Shown here piece by piece: positions 1 through 7,383 of a stretch of 52,233 nt of DNA. Source of the DNA: an uncultured Clostridia bacterium (GTDB taxonomy: Bacteria; Bacillota; Clostridia; Christensenellales; UBA1242); assembly GCA_947624415.1 (NCBI GenBank), contig CANQKH010000010.1, forward strand, positions 1 through 52,233, given 5' to 3'. A model generated the notes under the pieces. The model ran no database searches, was not told where the DNA came from, and saw only the letters and a list, made by a program, of their open reading frames with translations. A program made the translations under genes and the position numbers. Every line of letters starts with the position of its first letter. The first letter of the stretch is position 1.

Positions 1-73
1 CACAGAAGTTAAGCTTTTCATCGTCGAAAATACTTGGCTGGCGACGGTCCGGGAAGATAGAACACTGCTGGAA
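1..73 (+). rRNA. rrf: 5S ribosomal RNA, 3' part (truncated by window edge)
   Basis: The window opens inside a 5S rRNA. Positions 1-17 carry the conserved AGAAGTTAAGC block of helix III, followed by GAAAATACTTGGCTGG and GGGAAGATAG, which match the 3' half of Firmicutes 5S rRNA. The 5' part lies upstream of the window. The 3' end is placed near 73 by analogy with other 5S genes and could be off by a few bases. An intrinsic terminator follows at 83, so this is probably the end of an rRNA operon. Confidence 0.9.
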
Positions 74-82
74 TATAGAGAA

Positions 83-108
83 GACATTCGCATGAGAATG
101 TCTTTTTT
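83..108 (+). terminator. Intrinsic terminator after 5S rRNA
   Basis: GACATTC (83-89) pairs with GAATGTC (96-102), followed by six Ts. It lies 10 bases after the predicted 5S 3' end and fits an rRNA operon terminator. Confidence 0.85.
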
Positions 109-126
109 GTTGTATATAACTCTTTC

Positions 127-185
127 CCAGCAGTGTTCTAGGCAAGCATTCTGCTTGCCGTTGCCCTTTGGCAACATCTTCCCGG
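127..185 (-). repeat. Inverted, split copy of the 5S rRNA 3' end carrying two hairpins
   Basis: Bases 127-140 and 176-185 together are the reverse complement of the 5S stretch at 49-71. A 35-bp insert between them forms two back-to-back hairpins (GCAAGCA/TGCTTGC and GTTGCC/GGCAAC). It looks like an inverted duplication of the 5S end that later received a palindromic insertion. No coding sequence is present. Confidence 0.65.
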
Positions 186-204
186 GTGCATTATGCACCT
201 TTTT
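185..204 (+). terminator. Hairpin plus T-tract (GGTGCA-TTA-TGCACC)
   Basis: Stem GGTGCA/TGCACC with a TTA loop, followed by TTTTT. The same design (variable stem, TTA loop, T-tract, then a TTTAAT-containing tail) recurs at 309 and 3676, suggesting a mobile or duplicated terminator module. Confidence 0.6.
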
Positions 205-433
205 ATCACTACGTTTAATGGTATTTAAGCGACAGTGAAATTTGATTTTTTAAATATAATTTAATTCGATAGTGATGAAAACTAAGTTTTCCGTCAAACA
301 TTTGGTTTGGGGTATTATACCCCTTTTTTATTCACAGTCGTTTAATGGTGTTGGAAAGAGAGCGAAAATAAATTTTTAAATAATCTTATTCGCAAATGGG
401 TGGAGACTAAGTCTTGTCGCCAAGCCCCTGGGC
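205..433. repeat. Non-coding hairpin-repeat region upstream of the first operon
   Basis: No gene is seen here. The stretch holds single copies of the window's repeat skeleton (TTTTTAAATAT..ATTCG) carrying a GAAAACTAAGTTTTC palindrome near 275-292, a second terminator module at 309-329, and a composite at about 376-435. The composite joins a GACTAAGTC palindrome to the AAGCCCCTGGGCTT palindrome that is otherwise typical of the array at 39450. The last palindrome abuts the -35 box at 434. Confidence 0.65.
309..329 (+). terminator. Hairpin plus T-tract (GGGGTA-TTA-TACCCC)
   Basis: A perfect 6-bp stem with a TTA loop is followed by six Ts. It is the second copy of the terminator-like module seen at 185. 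Confidence 0.6.
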
Positions 434-462
434 TTGACAAATGGGAAAGGATGGGGTATAAT
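434..462 (+). promoter_or_regulatory. Sigma-A promoter for the first small-protein operon
   Basis: TTGACA (434-439), a 17-bp spacer and TATAAT (457-462) match the consensus exactly. Transcription should start near 469. The TTG that opens the longest reading frame here is the -35 box itself, so it cannot be a translation start on this transcript. Confidence 0.85.
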
Positions 463-730
463 AAAGATAGGTAGAAGACAGTTTAAACGTGAAATAGTTC
501 AAACGCATAGGGAACTAGTAAAACGCTACAAGACAAATCCTAGCTCACAAAACGCATTTGCACTAGGGAAAAATATGGTTTTCTTTGGCAAAAAGGATAA
601 GAGCAAACAGATGGGAATTGAAATCTTGACAAAACTTGCCGAACGACCACTATCCAAGACATTAAATAACTATATGGGTAACAAGATAGATTATCAAGAG
701 GAAAATAAACCATATATAGATTTGGAATAA
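434..730 (+). CDS. Small protein with C-terminal YIDLE tag; start unresolved
   Basis: The frame is open from 434 to the stop at 730 and ends in KPYIDLE, the C-terminal tag shared by eight other proteins in the window. The start is a problem: the TTG at 434 lies in the -35 box. The only in-frame ATG is at 575, preceded by AGGG at a suitable distance, and gives about 51 residues. Codons between 470 and 574 still read like protein (basic, helical). The gene may therefore be a 5'-truncated relic brought under a new promoter, or it may use a non-standard start. It is followed after 11 bases by the next tagged gene with a good AGGAGAGG site. Function unknown. Confidence 0.5.
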   Translation: MTNGKGWGIIKIGRRQFKREIVQTHRELVKRYKTNPSSQNAFALGKNMVFFGKKDKSKQMGIEILTKLAERPLSKTLNNYMGNKIDYQEENKPYIDLE

Positions 731-741
731 AGGAGAGGAAA

Positions 742-1299
742 ATGCTTATTAAAGATGAAGTTTATAAATTTGAGATTTGGTATATTAATGACAAAAAAGA
801 GAAAGATATAAAGACTCTATTCTCGAATAGTGATGATTTAAATGTGCTGGAAGATGTGCCACAGTCGTCTTATTGCATTTTCTCTTATCGTAAGGCTCTT
901 AACCAAAAGCAACAATCTTGGGAACGGGTTGATAATTATTGGATAGGAGATGAAATCACTCTCGAAGAAGCGGAAAAGGAAATAGAGACACTAGAAAAAT
1001 TAGATGTCGATGAAGGCGGCGATGAATATAATCGCGTGATAAGAACACTATATGAACTTAAAGCATTTTGCAAAAAGACAAACACTGACAAAATATTAAT
1101 AAACAATAACATTGATTATGACTGCAGTGCTGCCATTAGTGCGAGAATTAAAATTCTTCCAGCAGGATTCTATGACTTTAAAATTATATCTCCATCGCAA
1201 ATTGTAAACGGCAAGATTTATAGTGGCGGGAATAATATTGTTGAACCAAAATATAAACAGGAAGTAGAAATAGATAAACCATATATTGACCTAGAATAG
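742..1299 (+). CDS. YIxLE-tagged small protein, paralog group A, member 1
   Basis: A 185-residue soluble protein with a strong AAAGGAGAGG ribosome-binding site. It is the first of three tandem paralogs that share an N-terminal MLIKDE.Y.F.IWY block, a DVP..SY segment, GDEITLEEAEKEI near residue 75, a C-terminal block ending KIISPSQIV.G.IY, and the terminal tag KPYIDLE. No signal peptide or membrane segment is visible. I recognise no known family. Spacing of 11 bases to each neighbour indicates one operon driven from 434. The group probably arose by tandem duplication. Confidence 0.8.
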   Translation: MLIKDEVYKFEIWYINDKKEKDIKTLFSNSDDLNVLEDVPQSSYCIFSYRKALNQKQQSWERVDNYWIGDEITLEEAEKEIETLEKLDVDEGGDEYNRVIRTLYELKAFCKKTNTDKILINNNIDYDCSAAISARIKILPAGFYDFKIISPSQIVNGKIYSGGNNIVEPKYKQEVEIDKPYIDLE

Positions 1300-1310
1300 A
1301 GGAGAATAAT

Positions 1311-1856
1311 ATGCTAATTAAAGATGATGTTTATAAATTTACGATTTGGTATATTGGCCAGAAAAAAAATAAGGAAAAAAAGATTATGTATTCGGACAAA
1401 GCAGATATATCTGCATTGGAAGATGTGCCAAAGACAACCTATGTTATTGGGTGCGACTATCTTAATCTTAAAGAACACCAAGTTTGGTGGCAGTCTGTTT
1501 GTGTTTATATTGTAGGAGATGAAATCACTCTTGAAGAAGCGGAAAAGGAGATAGAGGCATTAGAAAAAATTAAAGTTGATAAAAAAGATTCAGCCTCCTG
1601 CGTTACAAGAGAGGCAACCCTAGATTGCCTTAAAACATTTTGTAAAAATGAGAAAAATAATATAAGAGATGAGAATGCAGATAAAATTTTAATAAACAAA
1701 AACATTGATTATGATTGCGATGAGATTAGTGCAAGAATAACAGTAATCCCGTCAAACAATTGTAAAATTATATCTCCATCACAAATTATAAAGGGCAGAA
1801 TTTATCCAAGAGTGTTGGAAAATGATAGTGAAAATTCATATATTGGCTTGGAATAA
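1311..1856 (+). CDS. YIxLE-tagged small protein, paralog group A, member 2
   Basis: 181 residues, clearly homologous to its neighbours at 742 and 1868 along the whole length: MLIKDDVYKF at the start, GDEITLEEAEKEIEALE in the middle, DADKILINKNIDYD-like and KIISPSQI motifs near the end, and the terminal NSYIGLE. It contains a WW pair before the GDEI motif, as do the group B proteins at 10198-12177. Cytosolic by sequence (no hydrophobic segment). Function unknown. Ribosome-binding site AGGAG. Confidence 0.8.
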   Translation: MLIKDDVYKFTIWYIGQKKNKEKKIMYSDKADISALEDVPKTTYVIGCDYLNLKEHQVWWQSVCVYIVGDEITLEEAEKEIEALEKIKVDKKDSASCVTREATLDCLKTFCKNEKNNIRDENADKILINKNIDYDCDEISARITVIPSNNCKIISPSQIIKGRIYPRVLENDSENSYIGLE

Positions 1857-1867
1857 AGGAGAAGGAA

Positions 1868-2410
1868 ATGCTAATTAAAGACGAAGGATATATGTTTGAT
1901 ATCTGGTATTATGACGAGAAAGGAAGAAGTGATTGCTGGCATATGTTTTCTGACAATGCTGACATATACTCGCTTCAAGATGTGCCAAAGACAGCCTTTA
2001 CTATTTATACTAGACATAGCAACCTTAACACCGTTGCAGAATGGTGGGCTGTTGTGGATGAATATCATATAGGAGATAGGATAACTGTCGATGATGCAAA
2101 AAGGGAAATAATAGCATTAAATAATCTTCAAATAGAGGACTTTTCTGACAAAAAACTCAAGGGAAAAACCATAACTGCACTGAAAGCATTTCTCCAAAAC
2201 GCCGAAAATAACACGGAAGATGAGAATGCAGATAAAATTTATATAAATAAAAACATCAAATTGACCCCTAATTCAATTAAAAACAGAATAAAGATTATTC
2301 TGCCATCAAACAATTGTAAAATTATATCTCCATCACAAATTGTAAAGGGCAGAATTTGCCCAAGCGAGAGGGAAAATGATGGTTATAATTCATATATTGG
2401 CTTAGAGTAG
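1868..2410 (+). CDS. YIxLE-tagged small protein, paralog group A, member 3
   Basis: 180 residues, third tandem copy of group A. It retains the MLIKDEGYMFDIWY start, a WW pair, GDRITVDDAKREI, ADKIYINKNI, SNNCKIISPSQIVKG and the terminal NSYIGLE. The middle is the most divergent part (charged, lysine/asparagine-rich), while both ends are conserved. This suggests that the N-terminal fold and the C-terminal tag are under selection. Ribosome-binding site AAGGAGAAGG. Last tagged gene before the two membrane proteins of the operon. Confidence 0.8.
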   Translation: MLIKDEGYMFDIWYYDEKGRSDCWHMFSDNADIYSLQDVPKTAFTIYTRHSNLNTVAEWWAVVDEYHIGDRITVDDAKREIIALNNLQIEDFSDKKLKGKTITALKAFLQNAENNTEDENADKIYINKNIKLTPNSIKNRIKIILPSNNCKIISPSQIVKGRICPSERENDGYNSYIGLE

Positions 2411-2434
2411 AAAGAGATTAATAAGGAGAAAAAA

Positions 2435-3052
2435 ATGAAAGCATTTTTGAAAAATGTTTCAGGAAGATTGATGATTGGCTCAACATATTTGGCGATGGCA
2501 CTCTTTATGGGTGGAGTTTTTTCTGGGGTTGGCACTGGAATCGGCCTAGGTTTTAGCAATATGGAACTTGAAGAATATAACAGAAAAGAGGAAGTTAAAG
2601 TAGCGGTGAAAGACAGGCTTGATGATGAAAGAGAGCAGTTAAATGAAAAACTCCAAAAAGGTGAAATTGACAACAGTGAGTATGCACAAATAAGTGAGGA
2701 GTTGGAGAGCCGCTCATATAAAGATGACATTCGCAAACAAACAATAAATGAACTTTATGGCGATGATGAGCAATATTTGAAAATTTTAAAAAACAATGAA
2801 ATGTTAACCAAAGCCCATATAACGACTGCAATAATTGGCACAACGACATTTTTAGGATTTATACTTGGTAGTTCAACTCACGTTTTTGATAAGTTGGCAG
2901 CGAAGGGGAATTGCTTGATTGACAGCGCCGAAAGTCTAGCAAACAAGAAAAAATGGGAAAATGAAATAGAAAAAGAGAAAAAACAAAAGCAAAAGCAAGA
3001 AAAAGAATTTCAAAAGAAAATTGATGTATATTCTGAGGAAATAGATAAGTAA
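2435..3052 (+). CDS. Two-TM membrane protein with long coiled coil, copy 1
   Basis: 205 residues. A first membrane segment lies at about residues 11-36 (glycine-rich, GGVFSGVGTGIGLGF) and a second at about 128-147 (TTAIIGTTTFLGFILG). Between them is a highly charged helical region of roughly 90 residues, and the C-terminus is a lysine/glutamate coiled coil. The next gene is a paralog with the same plan. The pair closes the tagged-protein operon, so they may anchor or export the tagged proteins; that is inference from position only. No family recognised. Ribosome-binding site AAGGAG. Confidence 0.8.
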   Translation: MKAFLKNVSGRLMIGSTYLAMALFMGGVFSGVGTGIGLGFSNMELEEYNRKEEVKVAVKDRLDDEREQLNEKLQKGEIDNSEYAQISEELESRSYKDDIRKQTINELYGDDEQYLKILKNNEMLTKAHITTAIIGTTTFLGFILGSSTHVFDKLAAKGNCLIDSAESLANKKKWENEIEKEKKQKQKQEKEFQKKIDVYSEEIDK

Positions 3053-3068
3053 AATTTAAGGAGTTAAA

Positions 3069-3686
3069 ATGAAAAGTCTTTTAAAAAATGTAGGTGCGAA
3101 AGTTTTAGTTGGGTCAATAATAGGCGTTCATGTATTAGTCCCAGCAGGTATTATGGCAGGAGTTGGGACATTGGTTGCACAAAGAGCAAGCCAAGGCAAA
3201 CTCGACACTTACTATGACAGCCCAGTTGTTCAAGAGTTGGTTTCGGATGAACTTTTAGGTGAACAATCCGCTCTAACTGAAAGGCTTAAAAGTGGTGAAA
3301 TAGGCGAAGTTGAGTTTGATGTGATTAACATGCATATAACAAGTGAAGCACATAAACAAGAAGTTACCCAAAACATTGCAAACGAGGTTTATGTGGGTGA
3401 TGAGAAGTTTAATGAAGCAAAAACTCAGGCTGACCAATTGACAACTGCCTATTTGGCTTCTTTTTCTACTGCTTTGGGTGCGACTTTTTGTTGTGTGGCC
3501 GGATATGCAGGGCTTTTTGAAAAAATGCTTGAAGTTGCCGAAAAATCAAGTGATGACGCATATGATTTGAAGGATGAAGAAAAACACAGAAAGAAAGAAA
3601 AACAGTTGGAAAAAGAACAAATGCGTCGTGAAAAAGAAATGCTTAAAGAAATAGCAGCGTATGATGAAGAATTGGAGGTGTCTTAG
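3069..3686 (+). CDS. Two-TM membrane protein with long coiled coil, copy 2
   Basis: 205 residues, paralog of the preceding gene, starting 16 bases after its stop. Same layout: MKSLLKNVG start, membrane segment at about residues 11-36, charged helical loop, second membrane segment at about 124-150 (SFSTALGATFCCVAGYAGLF), and an acidic/basic coiled-coil tail. Both copies share short blocks such as LTERLKSGEI versus LNEKLQKGEI. The stop codon lies inside the terminator hairpin. Function unknown. Confidence 0.8.
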   Translation: MKSLLKNVGAKVLVGSIIGVHVLVPAGIMAGVGTLVAQRASQGKLDTYYDSPVVQELVSDELLGEQSALTERLKSGEIGEVEFDVINMHITSEAHKQEVTQNIANEVYVGDEKFNEAKTQADQLTTAYLASFSTALGATFCCVAGYAGLFEKMLEVAEKSSDDAYDLKDEEKHRKKEKQLEKEQMRREKEMLKEIAAYDEELEVS

Positions 3687-3699
3687 ACACCTTTTTTTT
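3676..3699 (+). terminator. Terminator overlapping the stop codon of the operon
   Basis: AGGTGTC (3676-3682), loop TTA, GACACCT (3686-3692), then eight Ts. The TAG stop of the preceding gene lies in the hairpin. Same TTA-loop module as at 185 and 309. Confidence 0.85.
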
Positions 3700-3764
3700 A
3701 CTTCGTTTAATAATATTCATTTACTATGATTAGTTGTATTGAAAAGAGAAGTGAAAATTCAAAT

Positions 3765-4016
3765 TTTTAAATATAATTTTATTCGTTAATGATGAAAACT
3801 AAGTTTTCTAAGAGAGTGGGGAATATATGTTATTAATTATCGTCTAATTCGATACTGATGAAAACTAAGTTTTCTAAGAGAGTGAGGAATATATGTTATT
3901 AATTATCGTCTAATTCGATACTGATGAAAACTAAGTTTTCTAAGAGAGTGAGGAATATATGTTATTAATTATCGTCTAATTCGATACTGATGAAAACTAA
4001 GTTTTCTAAGAGAGTG
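3765..4016. repeat. Tandem hairpin array, four units, 66-bp period
   Basis: The palindrome GAAAACTAAGTTTTC occurs at 3794, 3860, 3926 and 3992, exactly 66 bp apart. Flanking sequence (TAAGAGAGTG.GGAATATATG and TTATCGTCTAATTCGATACTGAT) is nearly identical between units. The intervening sequence is conserved rather than unique, so this is not a CRISPR. No gene is seen between 3700 and 4021. The last unit ends six bases before a -35 box. Confidence 0.85.
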
Positions 4017-4021
4017 GGCTA

Positions 4022-4050
4022 TTGACAAATAGGATTTATGATGATATAAT
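4022..4050 (+). promoter_or_regulatory. Sigma-A promoter directly after the hairpin array
   Basis: TTGACA (4022-4027), 17-bp spacer, TATAAT (4045-4050). It is followed by an AGGAGG ribosome-binding site and the ATG at 4074, giving a leader of only about 17 bases. Confidence 0.85.
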
Positions 4051-4073
4051 AAAAATAGAATAGGAGGAAGAAA

Positions 4074-4676
4074 ATGAAGTGTGTGTTTTTGATTACAGGT
4101 AAACCTTTTGCATTTTCAACATTAAAGGTGGCGCAAAAGTTTAGGGAAGAATATGCACCGCTAAATGAAAGTAAATTGGGTGCAAAGATGCATTTGAGCA
4201 TTCCAGAAAGCATATACAAAATAGTGCCAACATTTGATAAGGTTGATAGGGTTTATGATAAAATCGAAGATTGTTTGCAAGACTTTCCTCAAGAAGTTGT
4301 TGCCAAGTATGACAACGAATGCAAAAAGATAAAGTCATCGATTTCTTTAAAAACACCTCTCGTTTTTGATAATCATCTCAAAGCACATGAACGCATGGTG
4401 CTAAAAACAAGCAAGGTAAGTTATGATATATTAAAAACTATAGCGACAAAAGGGCGGGAGAACTTAAAAAATATCAATATTGACAATCCAAACGCAATTG
4501 TAACAAGTATTCAATTAAATGGAAGAGGAAAATTCACTCCTATTGCAGCAGTTACAGTCAAGCAATTTAGGGAAATAGAAAAGGCACTGGCACAAACTGA
4601 GGAAAAACTTGAAGCATTAAAACAAGAATACAATATGACTGATGTCAGACAAGACGATGAAAATCAAATGGAATAA
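4074..4676 (+). CDS. Small protein, paralog group C, without the terminal tag
   Basis: 200 residues. It aligns with the genes at 4882, 8799 and 9487: an N-terminal block with an aromatic/FSTLKVAQKFREEYAPL-type segment, a VYDKIEDCLQDFP segment matching VYSSLEEYEKSNPQ, and a C-terminal helix reading VKQFREIEKALAQTEEKLEALKQEY. Unlike the two later members it ends in ENQME and lacks the YIxLE tag. No membrane segment. It may form a unit with the 4882 gene, since a single promoter lies ahead and no terminator separates them. Function unknown. Confidence 0.75.
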   Translation: MKCVFLITGKPFAFSTLKVAQKFREEYAPLNESKLGAKMHLSIPESIYKIVPTFDKVDRVYDKIEDCLQDFPQEVVAKYDNECKKIKSSISLKTPLVFDNHLKAHERMVLKTSKVSYDILKTIATKGRENLKNINIDNPNAIVTSIQLNGRGKFTPIAAVTVKQFREIEKALAQTEEKLEALKQEYNMTDVRQDDENQME

Positions 4677-4881
4677 AAACATATTAAATTTGCTTAAAAT
4701 ACATATACATTAAAGTGTTTAAACAAGCATAAAATAACTTCAAAATGTTTTATAAAAATATGAAAATTTATTGCCAAAAATCAATAATATATGTTGAAAT
4801 GTGGAAAAAATGAGTAATTTAAGCCAAAAAACACAAATTTTTAACAAATTATTAAAAATTTTTGCAAATTAGGAGGATAAA

Positions 4882-5601
4882 ATGGAAATTGTTTACAGAG
4901 CCCAGGGTGTAGCATTTTCAAGCAGAGAAGTGGCAAGCGATTACATAGACATTTATGCCCCAATAGAACTTACCAAACAAGTGTTATTTCCAGAATCGGG
5001 GATAAGAAAGGAAGGAGAGAGAGTTTACTCTTCCCTCGAGGAGTATGAAAAATCAAATCCACAAGCCTGCATTCAAAGAATGAGAACAGAACGCTGTATA
5101 TTCAAGAATGAGGAGAGCGATTCAGTTGCATTACCTTTTTACATGGGTTATAGTGTGGATGACACACCTTTTATGACTGATAGATTAACAATGCAAGAGG
5201 CATATGACCTTACCCGTTGTGCAGAAAAACAAATTGAAGAGGGCAATGTAGACACGACCAACAAAAACTTAAAACTAACGGTCGTTGTGCCAAACGGAGA
5301 TGTATACACTTCATCTTACAATTTAAAAGTTGGCGAGTATGAGCAATTACGTGCGATAGTTGACAACAATCTTACAAAGGTTGCAAAAATAAATGAAAAA
5401 ATACAACAGGCAATGGAAAAATATGGTGTAAAGGATGCAGAACTTGACAATGAAAATGCAAAATATCAAGAATTTCAAGAAAAATATGTTAAAAAAATAG
5501 AAAAATGGCATGATTTACATTTACACGGAACATTGAAAGACCAAGAAAATGAAACTCTTGCCGAAATGTTGGAAAACTATTCAAATCATGAAAAAGAATA
5601 A
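4882..5601 (+). CDS. Small protein, paralog group C, extended C-terminus, no tag
   Basis: 239 residues, longest group C member. Shared features: VYRAQGVAFSSREVASDYIDIYAP at the N-terminus (compare FNTRKEAEIYNERFCKG at 8799), a SLEEYEKSNPQACIQRMRTERC block near residues 50-75 (compare CDEYEKENPQKNLARLCRDKA), a helix around residue 110, then a conserved predicted coil VGEYEQLRAIVDNNLTKVAK. An extra charged tail of about 40 residues replaces the YIxLE tag. The 205-bp gap before it is very AT-rich with no clear promoter. Ribosome-binding site AGGAGG. Function unknown. Confidence 0.75.
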   Translation: MEIVYRAQGVAFSSREVASDYIDIYAPIELTKQVLFPESGIRKEGERVYSSLEEYEKSNPQACIQRMRTERCIFKNEESDSVALPFYMGYSVDDTPFMTDRLTMQEAYDLTRCAEKQIEEGNVDTTNKNLKLTVVVPNGDVYTSSYNLKVGEYEQLRAIVDNNLTKVAKINEKIQQAMEKYGVKDAELDNENAKYQEFQEKYVKKIEKWHDLHLHGTLKDQENETLAEMLENYSNHEKE

Positions 5602-5606
5602 ACTAA

Positions 5607-5649
5607 AAACCCCTATTGCGAGAAGTTTGTCTCAGCTAAGGGGTTTTTT
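5607..5649 (+). terminator. Intrinsic terminator
   Basis: AAACCCCT (5607-5614) pairs with AGGGGTTT (5639-5646), followed by Ts. It lies just after the stop at 5601. Confidence 0.75.
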
Positions 5650-5832
5650 AATTGTCAAACAAGCCATTTCCCCGAGCCTTAATATTTAAAAAGTGTGTAT
5701 AAATACAAAAGAATACCTCTACGTGGGAAAATAAATTTTATGTAAAAATTTTTGATTTTAAAGGTGATTTTTAAATTTTTAAAGATTAGGGGAAAAAGAT
5801 AATTTATAAAACTTCTAGTAAAAAAACAAAAA

Positions 5833-5857
5833 AATAGCGATTTTTCGCTATTTTTTC
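5833..5857 (-). terminator. Bidirectional hairpin ending the minus-strand operon
   Basis: AATAGCGA/TCGCTATT with a TTT loop, flanked by A-runs on the left and T-runs on the right, so it can act on both strands. It sits about 40 bases downstream of the zinc-ribbon gene. Confidence 0.7.
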
Positions 5858-5896
5858 ATAAAATTTTGCAAATTTTCTTTAAATTTTTGATTTTTA

Positions 5897-6136
5897 TTAT
5901 AAATTTTGAATTTTATCTTGTATTAATCTCAATGTTGCTGGGTCTTTAACGGAAAGGGTTAACTCACTTAGCAATTTTAATTTTTCAGAAACAATTTGCT
6001 CGTGGCGTAAGTTTTCGCCCTCTTCGGTTAGAGGATTTCCGCAAACAGGACAAAAATTTTGATTTTCAACATCTACTTTTTTGTCGCAGTAAGCACAATA
6101 ATCTCCGTCAATCTTTGTTTTTATGCCACCTATCAT
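5897..6136 (-). CDS. Small zinc-ribbon protein
   Basis: 79 residues. Two CxxC knuckles (CAYC at about residue 14 and CPVC at about residue 29) form a rubredoxin-type zinc ribbon. A helical tail of about 45 residues follows. Its ATG overlaps the TGA of the upstream gene (ATGA), so translation is probably coupled to the degenerate phosphoesterase. It may act as a protein- or nucleic-acid-binding adaptor; specific function unknown. Confidence 0.75.
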   Translation of the reverse strand: MIGGIKTKIDGDYCAYCDKKVDVENQNFCPVCGNPLTEEGENLRHEQIVSEKLKLLSELTLSVKDPATLRLIQDKIQNL

Positions 6137-7383
6137 AATTCATCCTCCTCTTCAATTACTACCGTTTGTTTGTCGTTCTTTACAGGTTTCTTTTGGTCGG
6201 CAGGGATTTTGCTCTCACGTTCTGCGTGTTTTTTATATCTTTTTGTTAATATTTTCTCAACGTTTTCCTTTTGAAGGTCATCAAATTGTTTGTTGATTGA
6301 GTCGAGAAGCATGATTTTTGCATAAGTGTTTTCTGCATTGATTTTTGCAACTTCTTTTATAATATCAAAGTTAAGGTCTGTTCCTGGTGTTCTTCCAAAG
6401 TTTTTAAATTCCTGGCAAATTTTGTATGCAGGTTCTCCCACATAGTCATGTCCACGAACATTTCCGCGGTCTGGGTTTGGAACAACAAAAACACGAATCA
6501 TTCCATTATCGGTGTTTGCCGCACTTACATTTCTGTTTGAGGTTAAACGGTTTGGATAATCTCTATATCCGCCAACTGAAACAAAGTAGTAAGGTTTTTT
6601 AAGCATATGGTTGCCGTGGTCGGCGACAAGGGCGGCTCTTCTTTCAATGAAGAGTTTGTTGTAGTGGCTTGTGAAGTAGAAGTCTTTGCCATTTATTTTT
6701 TCTTGCAAACCTTCTGTTTTTCTTGCTATTGTTGCAGTTGTGTTTGCGACTAGGAAACCATGGTCAAAAAGCATATACACAGGTTGGGATGTATTGTTTG
6801 TCATACTATTATTGAAAATAAAGTCAACCTCTGCCATTTGTCCGCAATATCTTTCCCCAATTCCCAGTGCATTCATAAGATTGGCGGTTAAGTTGACGCC
6901 ATCTTTTTCAAAAATTTTAATTTCTTCTGTTCCGTCATATGCACCGACAATTTTGTCTTTTACAGGAGCAAGCAGTTGTGCCAGAAGATTTACCTGGTCT
7001 TCATATGAAGGGGAATATGCATCGCGATATTTTACACTTCCGCCTGGGAAATAGAACAAATCTCCGCCAAGCATAATTTGTGCTTCTGGATTTCTTGCAA
7101 GTTCCTCAATATGTGCTTTAAATTTTTGTATTCTAAAAGGTTTGTCTTCCTTTGCTGTTTTATTGTGAGCGCCAGTTAATCCAACCATAATGTTTGAAAG
7201 AACGCACATATCGATTTGTTTAATGTCGGGTGAAAGTTTAACTATAATATGTTTTGACCTTGGAAGTTTGTTTGCGTTGTTTTTATAGCCAGAAATCGCA
7301 TTTTCAAGATTTTCAAGAGTGTAAGGTTCTTGTTCGATTTCTTCGCTGTTTTCATCTATTGTAAATTCATTTTTATTTGCCAT
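6133..7383 (-). CDS. Degenerate calcineurin-like phosphoesterase homolog
   Basis: 416 residues. It aligns by motif order with the intact phosphoesterase encoded just upstream. The metal-binding motifs are altered: the D-x-H block reads SNIM, the GD motif remains as GGD, GNHE is replaced by AYDG, the single H remains in DHG, and GHTH is replaced by SHYN. The shared NTDN signature late in both proteins supports homology. It is therefore probably a catalytically dead partner or scaffold. Its start overlaps the upstream stop (TAATG), behind an AGAGGAG site. The C-terminal 40 residues are charged and likely disordered. Confidence 0.65.
   Translation of the reverse strand: MANKNEFTIDENSEEIEQEPYTLENLENAISGYKNNANKLPRSKHIIVKLSPDIKQIDMCVLSNIMVGLTGAHNKTAKEDKPFRIQKFKAHIEELARNPEAQIMLGGDLFYFPGGSVKYRDAYSPSYEDQVNLLAQLLAPVKDKIVGAYDGTEEIKIFEKDGVNLTANLMNALGIGERYCGQMAEVDFIFNNSMTNNTSQPVYMLFDHGFLVANTTATIARKTEGLQEKINGKDFYFTSHYNKLFIERRAALVADHGNHMLKKPYYFVSVGGYRDYPNRLTSNRNVSAANTDNGMIRVFVVPNPDRGNVRGHDYVGEPAYKICQEFKNFGRTPGTDLNFDIIKEVAKINAENTYAKIMLLDSINKQFDDLQKENVEKILTKRYKKHAERESKIPADQKKPVKNDKQTVVIEEEDEL

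Noticed and set aside
3765-4016. CRISPR array
   Set aside because: All four intervening sequences are nearly identical, so they are part of a 66-bp tandem repeat.
6686-7054. 122-codon plus-strand frame
   Set aside because: Antisense to the degenerate phosphoesterase, with no ribosome-binding site.
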